DNA of 64,000 nucleotides from Pseudomonas asplenii (GTDB lineage Bacteria; Pseudomonadota; Gammaproteobacteria; Pseudomonadales; Pseudomonadaceae): NCBI RefSeq assembly GCF_001293465.1, contig NZ_JSYZ01000003.1, positions 2,131 to 66,130 of the forward strand, read 5' to 3'. Shown piece by piece: positions 56,301 to 64,000 of this stretch (position 1 is its first letter; each line of letters starts with the position of its first letter). The notes under the pieces were generated by a model. It saw only the letters and a program-made list of their open reading frames with translations, ran no database searches and was not told where the DNA came from. The position numbers and the translations under genes were made by a program.

Positions 56301-58561
56301 GGGTGTCCGGCATGACCGTGGTCTACCTGCCGGGGGCGCCCCATGCCCAGGTGCTGACCGAGTACCCGGATCTGCTGGCGGCGCAGCGGGCGCTGGTCGA
56401 CGGTGGGCAGGCGTTGCAACGGGCTGGGGATATCGCCCAGCGCCTGGCGGTGGGCTGGGCGGCAGAGGTCATCGCGCAGTACCCCGCCGAGCGGACGCCT
56501 GCCATGGCCTGCCCGGACGCTGGCCTGGAGCCGGCGACGACCGCTGCGCTGGCCGAGCCGCTGTTGACGGCCAGACCTGGCTGGCTGTTCAAGGTCATCC
56601 GGAGCTGGTGGAACAGCGAGGTGGAGCAGCCTTTTCCGGGGCCCGAGGCGCTCAGGCAGGAAGTCCTGCGCGAGATCGGGCAGAATCCCGGGCATTGGCT
56701 GCGCCTGGAGAAGACCCCGCGTTCGGACCTGGCGCTGATCCTCGCCCACGCCCTTGTGCTGCAGGCGCAGCAGCGCGCCAGGGTGGTCTCGAACTCCAGC
56801 TGGCAACTGGCGCAGCAGCGCGAGGTGCATGAGCACGAGCAGCGCACGGCGTACTGGCTGAGGGTGTTGTCGGTGGTGCCGATCGCCAGCATCGCCGTCG
56901 ACGTCCACGATAGTGCCGCGGCCTTGCGCCGGTTCTCCCGCAGTGGTGATCCGCGCGATGCGTTCGAGCTGTTCAAGGCGGTGCACATGACCCTCATCGA
57001 TGTCGCCCCGATCGTCTATCCGCTGGCCGCAGGCGCCCGGCCGGCACGGGCCGCCCTGGGCAACTGGGCACGGGCGGCGCTGAGAAGCATCGGTCGGCGC
57101 CGCACGTTATATGTCAAGGGCGCTGCCGCGCTGAAAAGGCTCGATGCGGGCAGCCGTCCCGCACCGCCACTCCCGGGCTATGCGGCGAACATCGCCGGGG
57201 ATGATGGGGTACGCCTGCACGGCCCGACCAACGCCGGCAGCCAGGTGAAAAACGGCGTGCAGTTCATCAGCGACGGCGTGCATCGCTATGAGGTCTACCG
57301 GCCCAAGGGCGAGCAGGTCCTGCGCCTGAAGCGGACGGCCGCACAGCCGAACGAGTTGATCCTGTACATCCGCGAGTCGGGTGAGCACCTGTTGCGTGCC
57401 GACGCCCCCGAACCGCAGCCGGGGCCCAGTCGCAGCCCTTTCCACCGGCCCTGGGAAACGAGGCCGAGCCCCGCGCCGGCACCTGCTCCGATGTTGCGAC
57501 CGGAGTGGATGAGCCGCCGTCCGGCCGTGTCATCCACGCACTGGAGGAACTGGGGCCTGGCACTGGCCGAGGACGAAGTCGTGGAGCTGCCGACAGGCCA
57601 GGACCTGTACCGACGGCGGGGCAGCGATGCCCGCCTGTTGAAGCTCGACGATCGTTATTTCGAACTGCTGGCCGATGGCTCGGACATCGAGCCCGAGATC
57701 GTTTTCATCAGGCGTCCTGGCCCGTTGGCCGATCTGGCGCTGAGCGAATTCGAGCATTGGTGGTCCCACCTGGACCAGCAGCCGATCCCGGTGAGTTTCG
57801 ACCCACGAACCGGCATCTGGACGCCACGCGCGCCCTTGTTCGACGCTCCCGGACGAGAGCTGCTCGAACCCCTCACCAGGCGCATGACCGCGGACAGCCG
57901 GGTCCGTACGCTCAATCGACTGATCGAGCGTTCCGACACCGGCGGCGGCACGGCAGTCACTGCCAGCCGCATGGTGGCGCTCAAGCGCACGCTGGAGACC
58001 TGGGGTACCCGGGGGGTGGACCTGCATGTGCTGTTCAGGGAGCTGGACGGCCGAACTGCCCGACGGCTCTTTCGTATCGGTCTGCCGGAGGGGGAGGCGG
58101 GCTTTTCCCGACTGGACTTCGAGCCTTCCCACGTCATCAACCCGCGCTTTTTCGATGTCGAGGGACGGCACCGCGTCATGGACCTGTCCCTGCACGCCGA
58201 GCGCGCCGTCAAAGACGTCCTCCTGCGCCATGGTTTCGTGGTCAACGAGGTACCCAAGGGCCGCTCCTTCATCTCGGTCAACCTGGAGTGCACCCACCCG
58301 GGTTCCGAGCACCGTTACCTGCTCCTGCTCAAGTGGACCGGTACCGATGCCCTGGAGCTGTTCCGTTCCCGGGGGGCACCGCTGCAACTGACGGATGACT
58401 GGCTGCGCCGGCTGGTCGATACCCGTTCGATCGGCTACAGCGAGAGGCTGCGACCGGCCAGGGAGGCGCTGGAGCAGGGGCGGCTGGTGAAGCTGGTCGC
58501 CGGGTTGCAGCGGGTGCCGGATTCGCAGCGGATCGTGGTGTTCTTCATTCGAGTCGCCTAG
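53345..58561 (+). CDS. Giant DUF6543 (dermonecrotic-toxin-like) protein
   Basis: 1738 residues, ATG after AGAGGGAAAG. No Sec signal. A long helical N-terminal region in two related stretches contains the pattern [18 protein letters not shown] (about 873-892) and [20 protein letters not shown] (about 970-990), recognised as the DUF6543 family common in Pseudomonas. A mildly hydrophobic segment lies near 1170-1190 ([18 protein letters not shown]). A Pro-rich linker (about 1355-1390) separates a C-terminal region (about 1400-1738) of no recognised fold. That organisation suits a polymorphic toxin or host effector with an exchangeable end. No immunity-like gene follows, so a role against eukaryotic cells is more likely than interbacterial competition; inference only. 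Confidence 0.75.
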   Translation: MESLQQDPASTARAAVLPVPDNLLLKRFEERLFKHLAASRHPSLSLNRLQAALTRGLDSQRELGRLLERAPQIDVVLGQLLREAFGHDPQRLLFSAPAGRESGQTERSLIQLALSMLRNPFLSLQTGTRLTLAGEPDSPLALTPDQILARLQALGLASSIAASLLHYWQQPAQGSHVSRRERLVELHKRLFHDKVLLAHGLGVLSPAATAMLMGLLDTPSAQARALAGGRWAKLAVSELVWPGVGQVAPRLSGALHLWSSGSELSGRQIVYVPGVAEEFFEFTNLAELQRELPTHLNAPGNYSAWQLLPLQERHQLFAPADPTALPYGFLECAPLADDALAHSALARLETQLASEWAAALQLNTARLLPQLSTDSAGLEPLQAIEAMQQTRGALAHLPAIRPLLARLLRSDERHGMLAITFGSLAADIPLHLRQGKVREQERGLLKLFEQHAGSQPKALLDDHEPWLRQVARVRELLRDRDSYARPAFWSGKDEQGVELTDRLLDGHCQALLHEARMQRQLGLIEQPELERLLDVLPAASRTALDTQVAGIAVGPEDSSWALTGACIVTTRQALADPQLNTATWLFVPGRLGGLAVFVSLESLSQQLGLTLLDPECETLWPLVARDRRGALRDWLRQLAPGARVPVHYRVIAADAVRHGLRQQIREHLRLCQAIEGGLRPFSEIGDARSSLQMLAHELEQSLNVPEHDAREQALENIAALQLTAAQARELPAWLAQATFGRRQQYARLLRSCQLSAQALTRRLEQRLPDLDDFARGKLIERLRQDGLHPGLEIDKPLFDLPDSVERVWVGHPENPVGGAGPKTVVSEQRHRYSFLQLALENLDPQAPGTRLRLQQGRILDSAWQQRLTPDYLISTISALDLGGQYDTLIQQAFYGVDDPRSEAVPAFERALLDRLVRQRARLELFSARQQGLGEQAARLFEQALNDTPVANPRHDAPAPELYFITFAGRAFAKARHVGNAVAIRDRVSGMTVVYLPGAPHAQVLTEYPDLLAAQRALVDGGQALQRAGDIAQRLAVGWAAEVIAQYPAERTPAMACPDAGLEPATTAALAEPLLTARPGWLFKVIRSWWNSEVEQPFPGPEALRQEVLREIGQNPGHWLRLEKTPRSDLALILAHALVLQAQQRARVVSNSSWQLAQQREVHEHEQRTAYWLRVLSVVPIASIAVDVHDSAAALRRFSRSGDPRDAFELFKAVHMTLIDVAPIVYPLAAGARPARAALGNWARAALRSIGRRRTLYVKGAAALKRLDAGSRPAPPLPGYAANIAGDDGVRLHGPTNAGSQVKNGVQFISDGVHRYEVYRPKGEQVLRLKRTAAQPNELILYIRESGEHLLRADAPEPQPGPSRSPFHRPWETRPSPAPAPAPMLRPEWMSRRPAVSSTHWRNWGLALAEDEVVELPTGQDLYRRRGSDARLLKLDDRYFELLADGSDIEPEIVFIRRPGPLADLALSEFEHWWSHLDQQPIPVSFDPRTGIWTPRAPLFDAPGRELLEPLTRRMTADSRVRTLNRLIERSDTGGGTAVTASRMVALKRTLETWGTRGVDLHVLFRELDGRTARRLFRIGLPEGEAGFSRLDFEPSHVINPRFFDVEGRHRVMDLSLHAERAVKDVLLRHGFVVNEVPKGRSFISVNLECTHPGSEHRYLLLLKWTGTDALELFRSRGAPLQLTDDWLRRLVDTRSIGYSERLRPAREALEQGRLVKLVAGLQRVPDSQRIVVFFIRVA

Positions 58562-58591
58562 ATGGCTGAGCGCTGTCGGTACCCTGAAAAC

Positions 58592-58626
58592 AAAAATGCC
58601 CCGGATCGACGATCCAGGGCATTTTC
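58592..58626. terminator. Bidirectional terminator between the DUF6543 gene and tRNA-Arg
   Basis: AAAATGCCCCGGATC and GATCCAGGGCATTTT form a 15-bp stem with one mismatch and loop GAC. The A-run on one side and T-run on the other make it work in both directions, serving the convergent DUF6543 gene and tRNA. Confidence 0.85.
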
Positions 58627-58632
58627 GAAAGA

Positions 58633-58709
58633 TGGCGCACTCGGCGGGATTCGAACCCACGACCCCTGCCTTCGGAGGGCAGTACTCTATCCAGCTGAGC
58701 TACGAGTGC
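58633..58709 (-). tRNA. tRNA-Arg (anticodon CCG)
   Basis: 77 nt on the minus strand. Acceptor GCACTCG/CGAGTGC with discriminator G and encoded CCA, anticodon arm CTGCC-CTCCGAA-GGCAG, T-arm GTGGGTTCGAATCCCGC. Its 3' end faces the terminator at 58592. Confidence 0.97.
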
Positions 58710-58926
58710 TTGTGCGGGCGCCATCATACCTATCTCGGCCTTGGGCGTCCACGGTGGTTTTCAGCCGTCGACCTTATCCTGTCCCGGCGGCTCATTTTCC
58801 TGCACGCCAGTGGCACGGATTCCCCGGCAGGGCGCTTTCTGGCGCTTTGGCGCAACTGATCTATCGTTCTCCTGCTACGGGTTCGCCGAGCGTTTTCCTC
58901 GTTGTCGCCACTTCCAGGAGAGAGGC

Positions 58927-59154
58927 ATGTCCACCGTCAACCCGCAAATCACCGACGCGGTCACCCAGTCGAACGTCCAGGTCGTCGGTAGCGCGCCCGC
59001 CACGGCGATCGCTTCGCTCTGCCAGGTCAGCAGCCACGCGGTCAGCCTGGCCCTGCAGAATGCGGTCAGCCAACAGCAGGCGCTGAACATCATCGGCAAT
59101 GCCACGGTGGCGTCCGCCGTGCAGCAGATTCTCGCGGTAGGAGGGCGCTCATGA
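58927..59154 (+). CDS. RebB-family R-body-type protein 1
   Basis: 75 residues, ATG after AGGAGAGAGGC. The RebB signature is clear: VNPQITDAVTQSNVQVVGSA, AIASLCQVSSHAVSLALQNA and VSQQQALNIIGNAT. RebB proteins are the small subunits that assemble into refractile R-body ribbons in Caedibacter and are widespread in Proteobacteria. Overlaps the next gene by ATGA. Confidence 0.9.
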   Translation: MSTVNPQITDAVTQSNVQVVGSAPATAIASLCQVSSHAVSLALQNAVSQQQALNIIGNATVASAVQQILAVGGRS

Positions 59155-59687
59155 GCAGCGAGGACCAGGCTGGCGCCCAGCAACAACCGGCGCAGGATCC
59201 GGCGGCAACGGCATCGGCGCTGTTGGGAGAACTCAACGAACAGTTGCTCAAGCAGGCCGCCGCCGGCATCGGCAACGAGGCCCTGAACCGGCAGATCGTC
59301 GAGGCGGTGAACCTGATCAATGCCCAGTTGACGGCCCAGGTGCCGGCGCTGTCGGCACTGGGTCCGGAGTTGCTGACCCGCCAGGCCAGCGGCCTGGTCG
59401 CGCAGTCGGCGGCCAGCTACTTCGACGGGGTCACCAAGCTGGCCCTGGCTTCCCAGGGGGTATTGCTAAGGCAGATGACCGAGAGCATTCTCAAGGATGA
59501 TCTCGATGCGGCCAACGAAAGCGCCCTGGGCGCGCTCAACACTCACCTGCTGGTCAGTGGCGCCGCCGCAGTGGCCGCGGCCACCGGGGTACTGGACGCC
59601 GAGGCGGTGACCGGGGCGATCGAGCGCATCGACCAGAGCATTGCCCGCTTCAGCGCGCATCTTTGCGAACGCACGTCTTCCGAGTGA
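59151..59687 (+). CDS. Helical Ala-rich protein between two rebB genes
   Basis: 178 residues, about 22 percent Ala, predicted all-helical (LLGELNEQLLKQAAAGIGNEA; ALSALGPELLTRQASGLVAQ; SHL-type tail FSAHLCERTSSE). No match recognised. Locked by ATGA overlap to the upstream rebB and followed 46 bp later by the second rebB, so it is probably an assembly or chaperone component of the R-body module, comparable in position to RebC-like genes. Function inferred from position only. Confidence 0.75.
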   Translation: MSSEDQAGAQQQPAQDPAATASALLGELNEQLLKQAAAGIGNEALNRQIVEAVNLINAQLTAQVPALSALGPELLTRQASGLVAQSAASYFDGVTKLALASQGVLLRQMTESILKDDLDAANESALGALNTHLLVSGAAAVAAATGVLDAEAVTGAIERIDQSIARFSAHLCERTSSE

Positions 59688-59733
59688 ACGACATTCGCAA
59701 CAGGCCCTATCGTCCAGCACAAGGAGTCAGATC

Positions 59734-60051
59734 ATGACCGAAGTGAACCCGCAGATCACGGATGCCGTCACCCAGTCGAACGTCCAGACCGTGGCCGAAG
59801 CACCCGCCATGGCCCTGGGCAGCCTCTACCAGTCCATGGCCCATTCCACCGGCATCCTGTTCGAGAATGCGGTGAGTACCCAGCAACAGCAGAACACCCT
59901 GGCCCAGGCGGCCGCCACCCAGGGTGTGATGCAGATCTACAGCCTGGACACGACCGCGGCCGCCGGTGCCAACGAGAAAATCGCGCAGACCGGGGTTTCC
60001 GACAACCTCACCAGCCTGCTGACCGTGCTGAAATCCTTCCAGTCCAAGTGA
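59734..60051 (+). CDS. RebB-family R-body-type protein 2
   Basis: 105 residues, ATG after AAGGAG. The first 50 residues match the first copy closely (VNPQITDAVTQSNVQ, LGSLYQSMAHSTGILFENAV, STQQQQNTLAQAA). The extra C-terminal 35 residues (AANEKIAQTGVSDNLTSL region) are unique to this copy. Two RebB paralogues of different length are usual for R-body ribbons. Confidence 0.9.
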   Translation: MTEVNPQITDAVTQSNVQTVAEAPAMALGSLYQSMAHSTGILFENAVSTQQQQNTLAQAAATQGVMQIYSLDTTAAAGANEKIAQTGVSDNLTSLLTVLKSFQSK

Positions 60052-60361
60052 TTGTCTGGCGGGCCCCGTGCTGCCAGGCGCAGCGCCGGGCCCAAGATGA
60101 CGTTGATCAGAAAAATCCCCGCCGGTGGTCTATTCTCGTTCTTTTTTTCGAACAGACTATTGTCCTTTGACCCCATTGCTCCTAGGATTCGTTTGAGATT
60201 TCAAACGCTCCTGTCTGGGTGCTGAACCGCACATCGATCGCATGTGCGCTATTTATGTGCTTCGGCCCGGTGAATGAATTTCCTGACGGCAGCCCCCAAG
60301 GCGCCTTTCTACAATCAATAATTCGCTCCGCGCGTGCGCGGTGCTGTTAAGGAAAGCCTAC
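60052..60361. other. Intergenic region upstream of gabD
   Basis: 310 bp without a gene. It contains a T-rich run at 60140-60149 that may end rebB transcription, a perfect palindrome at 60191-60208, and the gabD leader. No certain promoter hexamers are visible. Confidence 0.5.
60191..60208. promoter_or_regulatory. Candidate operator upstream of gabDT
   Basis: CGTTTGA-GATT-TCAAACG, a perfect 7-bp inverted repeat 154 bp before the gabD start. It could bind a regulator of 4-aminobutyrate catabolism. No regulator gene lies in the window beside gabDT. Confidence 0.45.
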
Positions 60362-61804
60362 ATGCAGCTCAAAGATACCCAGTTGTTCCGCCAGCAAGCC
60401 TTCATCAACGGGGCATGGGCCGACGCGGACAATGGTCAGACGATCAAGGTCAACAACCCGGCCACGGGCGAAATCCTGGGTACCGTGCCGAAGATGGGCG
60501 CCGCCGAAACCCGCCGTGCCATCGAGGCTGCCGACAAGGCCCTGCCGGCCTGGCGTGCCCTGACCGCCAAGGAGCGTTCCAACAAGCTGCGCCGCTGGTT
60601 CGAACTGATGATCGAGAACCAGGACGACCTGGCCCGCCTGATGACCCTCGAACAGGGCAAGCCGCTGGCCGAAGCCAAGGGCGAAATCGCCTACGCCGCC
60701 TCCTTCATCGAGTGGTTCGCCGAAGAAGCCAAGCGCGTCTATGGTGACGTGATCCCCGGCCACCAGCCGGACAAGCGCCTGATCGTGATCAAGCAGCCGA
60801 TCGGCGTCACCGCCGCGATCACCCCGTGGAACTTCCCGGCCGCGATGATCACCCGCAAGGCCGGCCCGGCCCTGGCCGCCGGTTGCACCATGGTGCTCAA
60901 GCCCGCATCGCAGACCCCGTTCTCGGCCCTGGCCCTGGCTGAGCTGGCCCAGCGCGCCGGCATCCCGCAAGGCGTGTTCAGCGTGGTCACCGGCAGCGCC
61001 GGCGAAGTCGGCGGCGAACTGACCGGCAACCCGATCGTGCGCAAGCTGTCCTTCACCGGTTCGACCGAAATCGGTCGCCAGCTGATGGCCGAATGTGCCC
61101 AGGACATCAAGAAGGTGTCCCTGGAACTGGGCGGCAACGCGCCCTTCATCGTGTTCGACGACGCCGACCTGGACAAGGCGGTCGAGGGCGCGATCATCTC
61201 CAAGTACCGCAACAACGGCCAGACCTGCGTCTGCGCCAACCGCCTGTACGTGCAGGAAGGTGTCTACGATGCCTTCGCCGAGAAACTGAAGGCGGCGGTG
61301 GCCAAGCTGAAGATCGGCAACGGCCTGGAAGAAGGCACCACCACCGGTCCGCTGATCGACGAGAAGGCCGTGGCCAAGGTCAAGGAGCACATCGCCGACG
61401 CCTTGAGCAAAGGTGCTACCGTGCTGACCGGCGGCAACGCGATGGAAGGCAACTTCTTCGAGCCGACCGTGCTGGTCAACGTGCCGAACAACGCCGCCGT
61501 GGCCAAGGAAGAAACCTTCGGTCCGCTGGCACCGCTGTTCCGCTTCAAGGACGAGGCCGACGTCATCGCGATGTCCAACGACACCGAGTTCGGCCTGGCT
61601 TCCTACTTCTACGCCCGTGACCTGGGCCGTGTGTTCCGCGTGGCCGAGGCACTGGAGTACGGCATGGTCGGCGTCAACACCGGGCTGATCTCCAACGAAG
61701 TCGCGCCGTTCGGCGGTATCAAGGCCTCGGGCCTGGGCCGCGAAGGTTCCAAGTACGGCATCGAAGACTACCTGGAAATCAAATACCTCTGCCTGGGCGT
61801 CTAA
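60362..61804 (+). CDS. gabD: NADP-dependent succinate-semialdehyde dehydrogenase GabD
   Basis: 480 residues from the ATG at 60362 after AAGGAA. It oxidises succinate semialdehyde to succinate, the second step of GABA degradation. Aldehyde-dehydrogenase landmarks: ITPWNFPAAM (153-162), FTGSTEIGR, general base E255 in SLELGG and nucleophile C289 in NNGQTCVC, with the paired Cys291 that allows redox regulation in GabD. The C-terminal end is LGREGSKYGIEDYLEIKYLC. Length and spacing equal E. coli GabD. Confidence 0.97.
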   Translation: MQLKDTQLFRQQAFINGAWADADNGQTIKVNNPATGEILGTVPKMGAAETRRAIEAADKALPAWRALTAKERSNKLRRWFELMIENQDDLARLMTLEQGKPLAEAKGEIAYAASFIEWFAEEAKRVYGDVIPGHQPDKRLIVIKQPIGVTAAITPWNFPAAMITRKAGPALAAGCTMVLKPASQTPFSALALAELAQRAGIPQGVFSVVTGSAGEVGGELTGNPIVRKLSFTGSTEIGRQLMAECAQDIKKVSLELGGNAPFIVFDDADLDKAVEGAIISKYRNNGQTCVCANRLYVQEGVYDAFAEKLKAAVAKLKIGNGLEEGTTTGPLIDEKAVAKVKEHIADALSKGATVLTGGNAMEGNFFEPTVLVNVPNNAAVAKEETFGPLAPLFRFKDEADVIAMSNDTEFGLASYFYARDLGRVFRVAEALEYGMVGVNTGLISNEVAPFGGIKASGLGREGSKYGIEDYLEIKYLCLGV

Positions 61805-61821
61805 CCCGGTCGGATGCTTCG

Positions 61822-61853
61822 GCGACAGGGGCACGAGAGCGCTGCTCCTGTCG
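61822..61853 (+). terminator. Attenuator-like hairpin between gabD and gabT
   Basis: GCGACAGGGGCA and TGCTCCTGTCGC pair over a 9-base loop with one G-U pair, 17 bp after gabD. A T-run is nearly absent, so it may lower rather than stop expression of gabT. Confidence 0.5.
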
Positions 61854-61979
61854 CGTTTCAAACGTCACTTCAATGTGGCCGGAACCCTGTGCCAGTCGAT
61901 CATCGTATGCTGGTGCAGTGCTCTCCCTGCCGCGTCATCCTTGAACCACGCCGCCCGATGAGCGGTGAATGAGGACAAT

Positions 61980-63257
61980 ATGAGCAAGACCAACGAATCC
62001 CTGATGCAACGCCGCCAGGCCGCCGTTCCACGCGGCGTCGGCCAGATCCACCCGATCTTCGCCGACTCGGCGAAGAATGCCACGGTGACTGACGTCGAAG
62101 GCCGCGAGTTCATCGACTTCGCTGGCGGTATCGCCGTACTGAACACCGGTCACGTGCACCCGAAAATCATCGCCGCGGTGACCGAGCAACTGAACAAGCT
62201 GACCCACACCTGCTTCCAGGTCCTGGCCTACGAGCCGTACGTGGAACTGTGCGAGAAAGTGAACGCCCGCGTTCCAGGCGACTTCGCCAAGAAAACCCTG
62301 CTGGTCACCACCGGTTCCGAAGCCGTCGAGAACGCCGTGAAGATCGCCCGTGCCGCCACTGGCCGCGCTGGCGTGATCGCCTTCACCGGCGCCTACCACG
62401 GCCGTACCATGATGACCCTGGGCCTGACCGGCAAGGTCGTGCCCTACTCGGCCGGCATGGGCCTGATGCCAGGCGGCATCTTCCGCGCGCTGTACCCGAA
62501 CGAACTGCACGGCGTGAGCATTGACGATTCCATCGCCAGCATCGAGCGCATCTTCAAGAACGACGCCGAGCCACGTGACATCGCCGCGATCATCATCGAG
62601 CCGGTACAGGGCGAAGGCGGTTTCTACGTTGCGCCCAAAGAGTTCATGAAGCGCCTGCGTGCCCTGTGCGACCAGCACGGCATCCTGCTGATCGCCGACG
62701 AAGTGCAGACCGGTGCCGGTCGTACCGGTACCTTCTTTGCCATGGAGCAGATGGGCGTCGCGCCTGACCTGACCACCTTCGCCAAGTCCATCGCCGGCGG
62801 CTTCCCGCTGGCCGGCGTGTGCGGCAAGGCCGAGTACATGGACGCCATCGCTCCAGGCGGCCTGGGCGGCACCTACGCCGGTAGCCCGATCGCCTGCGCC
62901 GCTGCCCTGGCCGTGATGGAAGTGTTCGAGGAGGAGCAGCTGCTGGACCGCAGCAAGGCGGTCGGCGAGCGCCTGGTGGCCGGTCTGAAGAAAATCCAGG
63001 CCAAGTACCCGGTGATCGGTGATGTGCGTGCCCTGGGCGCGATGATCGCGGTCGAGCTGTTCGACGACGGCGACACCCACAAGCCGAACGCGGCAGCCGT
63101 CGCGCAGATCGTCGCCAAGGCCCGTGACAAGGGCCTGATCCTGCTGTCCTGCGGCACCTACGGCAACGTCCTGCGCGTGCTGGTTCCGCTGACCTCGCCG
63201 GACGAGCAACTGGACAAGGGCCTGGCGATCATCGAAGAGTGCTTCGCTGAACTCTGA
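61980..63257 (+). CDS. gabT: 4-aminobutyrate aminotransferase GabT
   Basis: 425 residues from the ATG at 61980 after GAGG. A class-III PLP aminotransferase: TTGSEAVENAVKIARAAT binds the cofactor phosphate, FTGAYHGRT stacks on PLP, LIADEVQTGAGRTG holds D240, and K269 in FAKSIAGG forms the Schiff base (K268 in E. coli). It converts GABA plus 2-oxoglutarate to succinate semialdehyde and glutamate, feeding GabD. Followed by a strong terminator. Confidence 0.97.
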   Translation: MSKTNESLMQRRQAAVPRGVGQIHPIFADSAKNATVTDVEGREFIDFAGGIAVLNTGHVHPKIIAAVTEQLNKLTHTCFQVLAYEPYVELCEKVNARVPGDFAKKTLLVTTGSEAVENAVKIARAATGRAGVIAFTGAYHGRTMMTLGLTGKVVPYSAGMGLMPGGIFRALYPNELHGVSIDDSIASIERIFKNDAEPRDIAAIIIEPVQGEGGFYVAPKEFMKRLRALCDQHGILLIADEVQTGAGRTGTFFAMEQMGVAPDLTTFAKSIAGGFPLAGVCGKAEYMDAIAPGGLGGTYAGSPIACAAALAVMEVFEEEQLLDRSKAVGERLVAGLKKIQAKYPVIGDVRALGAMIAVELFDDGDTHKPNAAAVAQIVAKARDKGLILLSCGTYGNVLRVLVPLTSPDEQLDKGLAIIEECFAEL

Positions 63258-63276
63258 GCCGGGTGATGGGCTGGAC

Positions 63277-63305
63277 AAAAAGACCCGCTTCGGCGGGTTT
63301 TTTTG
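63277..63305 (+). terminator. Rho-independent terminator after gabT
   Basis: ACCCGC-TTCG-GCGGGT stem with the stable TTCG loop and an eight-base T-run (63298-63304). Confidence 0.92.
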
Positions 63306-63393
63306 TGTCACGACGGCCGGTTGCGGGGGCTGGCGGTTGTACCTGCCGGTCAGTTTTGACTAATGTGTCAGGACTGCCCTCGGAGAGTGCAAG

Positions 63394-64000
63394 ATGAGTG
63401 CCTTGGATTTACCCGCTGTACCCCGTGTGTTGATTGCCGAGGCGGACCCTTGGGCGCGGGACCTGTTGAAACAGGTATTGCTGACCGTGCGCTGCGACGC
63501 ACAACTGGCCCTTTGCGCCAACGGCCAGGACGCCCTGCAGCAACTCACCGAGCAAGCCTTCGACCTGGTGATTGCCGACCGCGAGTTGCCGGGGGTCGAT
63601 GGCCTGAGCCTGCTGTACAGCATGCGCCAGAAAAAACGTTCTCCCCTGTTGCCGTTCATTCTGATCAGTTCGCGCAGCGACGTTGCCAGCGTCCGCGAAG
63701 CCCTGCCGCTGCAACCCACCGCCTACCTGACCAAGCCGCTGAATGTCGATGGCCTGACCCAGCGCCTGCAGGACCTGCTGCTCGATGCCGGGCAGAGCGT
63801 CTTCTGCGAAGTGCCGGCCCTGGCGCCGGGCATGGACCTGAGGACCTTCCTCGAACGCCGCCGTGAGCAATCGGACGGCGCACCGCTGATGGCCGACGTG
63901 CAGGTCGCGGTGAAACGCAGCCTCAACCCCCACGGCCTCGACCTGAAGCAGCTGGAGCAGGAAATCGGCACCGACCCGCAGATCACTGCGGTGCTGATCG
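63394..64000 (+). CDS. Response regulator with REC and HDOD domains (partial, 5' end)
   Basis: 202 residues are visible; the frame is open at the window edge. A receiver domain (about 10-125) has RVLIAEADPWARDLLK, phosphoacceptor Asp in VIADRELPGVDG and the conserved Lys in YLTKPLNVDG. The acidic pair near the start is E-A-D rather than D-D. From about residue 178 an HDOD domain begins (LMADVQVAVKRSLNPHGLDL, then LEQEIGTDPQITAVL). Such REC-HDOD proteins take part in signalling output without DNA binding. The partner kinase is outside the window. Confidence 0.85.
   Translation, partial: MSALDLPAVPRVLIAEADPWARDLLKQVLLTVRCDAQLALCANGQDALQQLTEQAFDLVIADRELPGVDGLSLLYSMRQKKRSPLLPFILISSRSDVASVREALPLQPTAYLTKPLNVDGLTQRLQDLLLDAGQSVFCEVPALAPGMDLRTFLERRREQSDGAPLMADVQVAVKRSLNPHGLDLKQLEQEIGTDPQITAVLI

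Noticed and set aside
58561..58927. Possible genomic-island boundary at tRNA-Arg
   Set aside because: No integrase, no repeated tRNA 3' end found nearby and no composition change on either side.

Overview
The window is a high-GC chromosomal segment of a fluorescent-group Pseudomonas. This rests on the rRNA spacer and tandem 5S sequences, the REP/REPIN elements built on the core GCGGGCTTGCCCGC, a PctA-type amino-acid chemoreceptor, gabDT, and the mangotoxin-type mgo operon. Nearly all space is coding, genes lie in tight operons with many 4-base ATGA overlaps, and I see no insertion sequence, prophage or CRISPR array.

Layout. 1-3776 is the distal part of an rRNA operon: tRNA-Ala(TGC), a spacer with boxA and a 23S processing stalk, 23S, then two 5S genes in a 225-bp direct tandem duplication, each with its own terminator. 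4024-5904 is a dCache chemoreceptor. 5998-11031 (minus) is an mgo/pvf operon, which makes diazeniumdiolate/pyrazine-N-oxide signals in other pseudomonads: mgoB-C-A-D, with mgoB reduced to 58 codons. 11727-16552 is a GntR regulator divergent from a TauD-like dioxygenase plus a three-gene ABC importer.

16690-37773 is the most unusual part. A 2015-residue secreted protein (LEPR-xLL leader, DUF4347, Gly-rich block, twelve Ig-like repeats) is surrounded by a plausible dedicated export and modification set: periplasmic adaptor, GAF/HlyD adaptor, an M50 site-2-type protease fused to a HlyD domain, a TolC-like outer-membrane protein, two sulfotransferases, an Asp/Asn beta-hydroxylase-like protein, a GT-C glycosyltransferase, a tail-collar protein, a DUF6916 protein, a GNAT acetyltransferase, and two secreted proteins of unknown role (DUF3142 and a 724-residue repeat protein). 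No HlyB-type ATPase is present.

38014-44957 holds a DUF2789 protein, a MarR-controlled FUSC/DUF1656/HlyD/NodT aromatic-acid-type efflux operon, and two orphan membrane proteins. 45210-53273 is a DUF945 protein followed by pgaABCD for the biofilm polysaccharide PNAG. 53345-58561 is a 1738-residue DUF6543 toxin-like protein. Then come tRNA-Arg(CCG), a RebB-x-RebB R-body-type module (58927-60051), gabD and gabT (4-aminobutyrate catabolism), and the start of a REC-HDOD response regulator cut off by the window end.

All functional calls come from reading motifs and gene order; no database search was possible. Family names are recalled from knowledge and should be confirmed.
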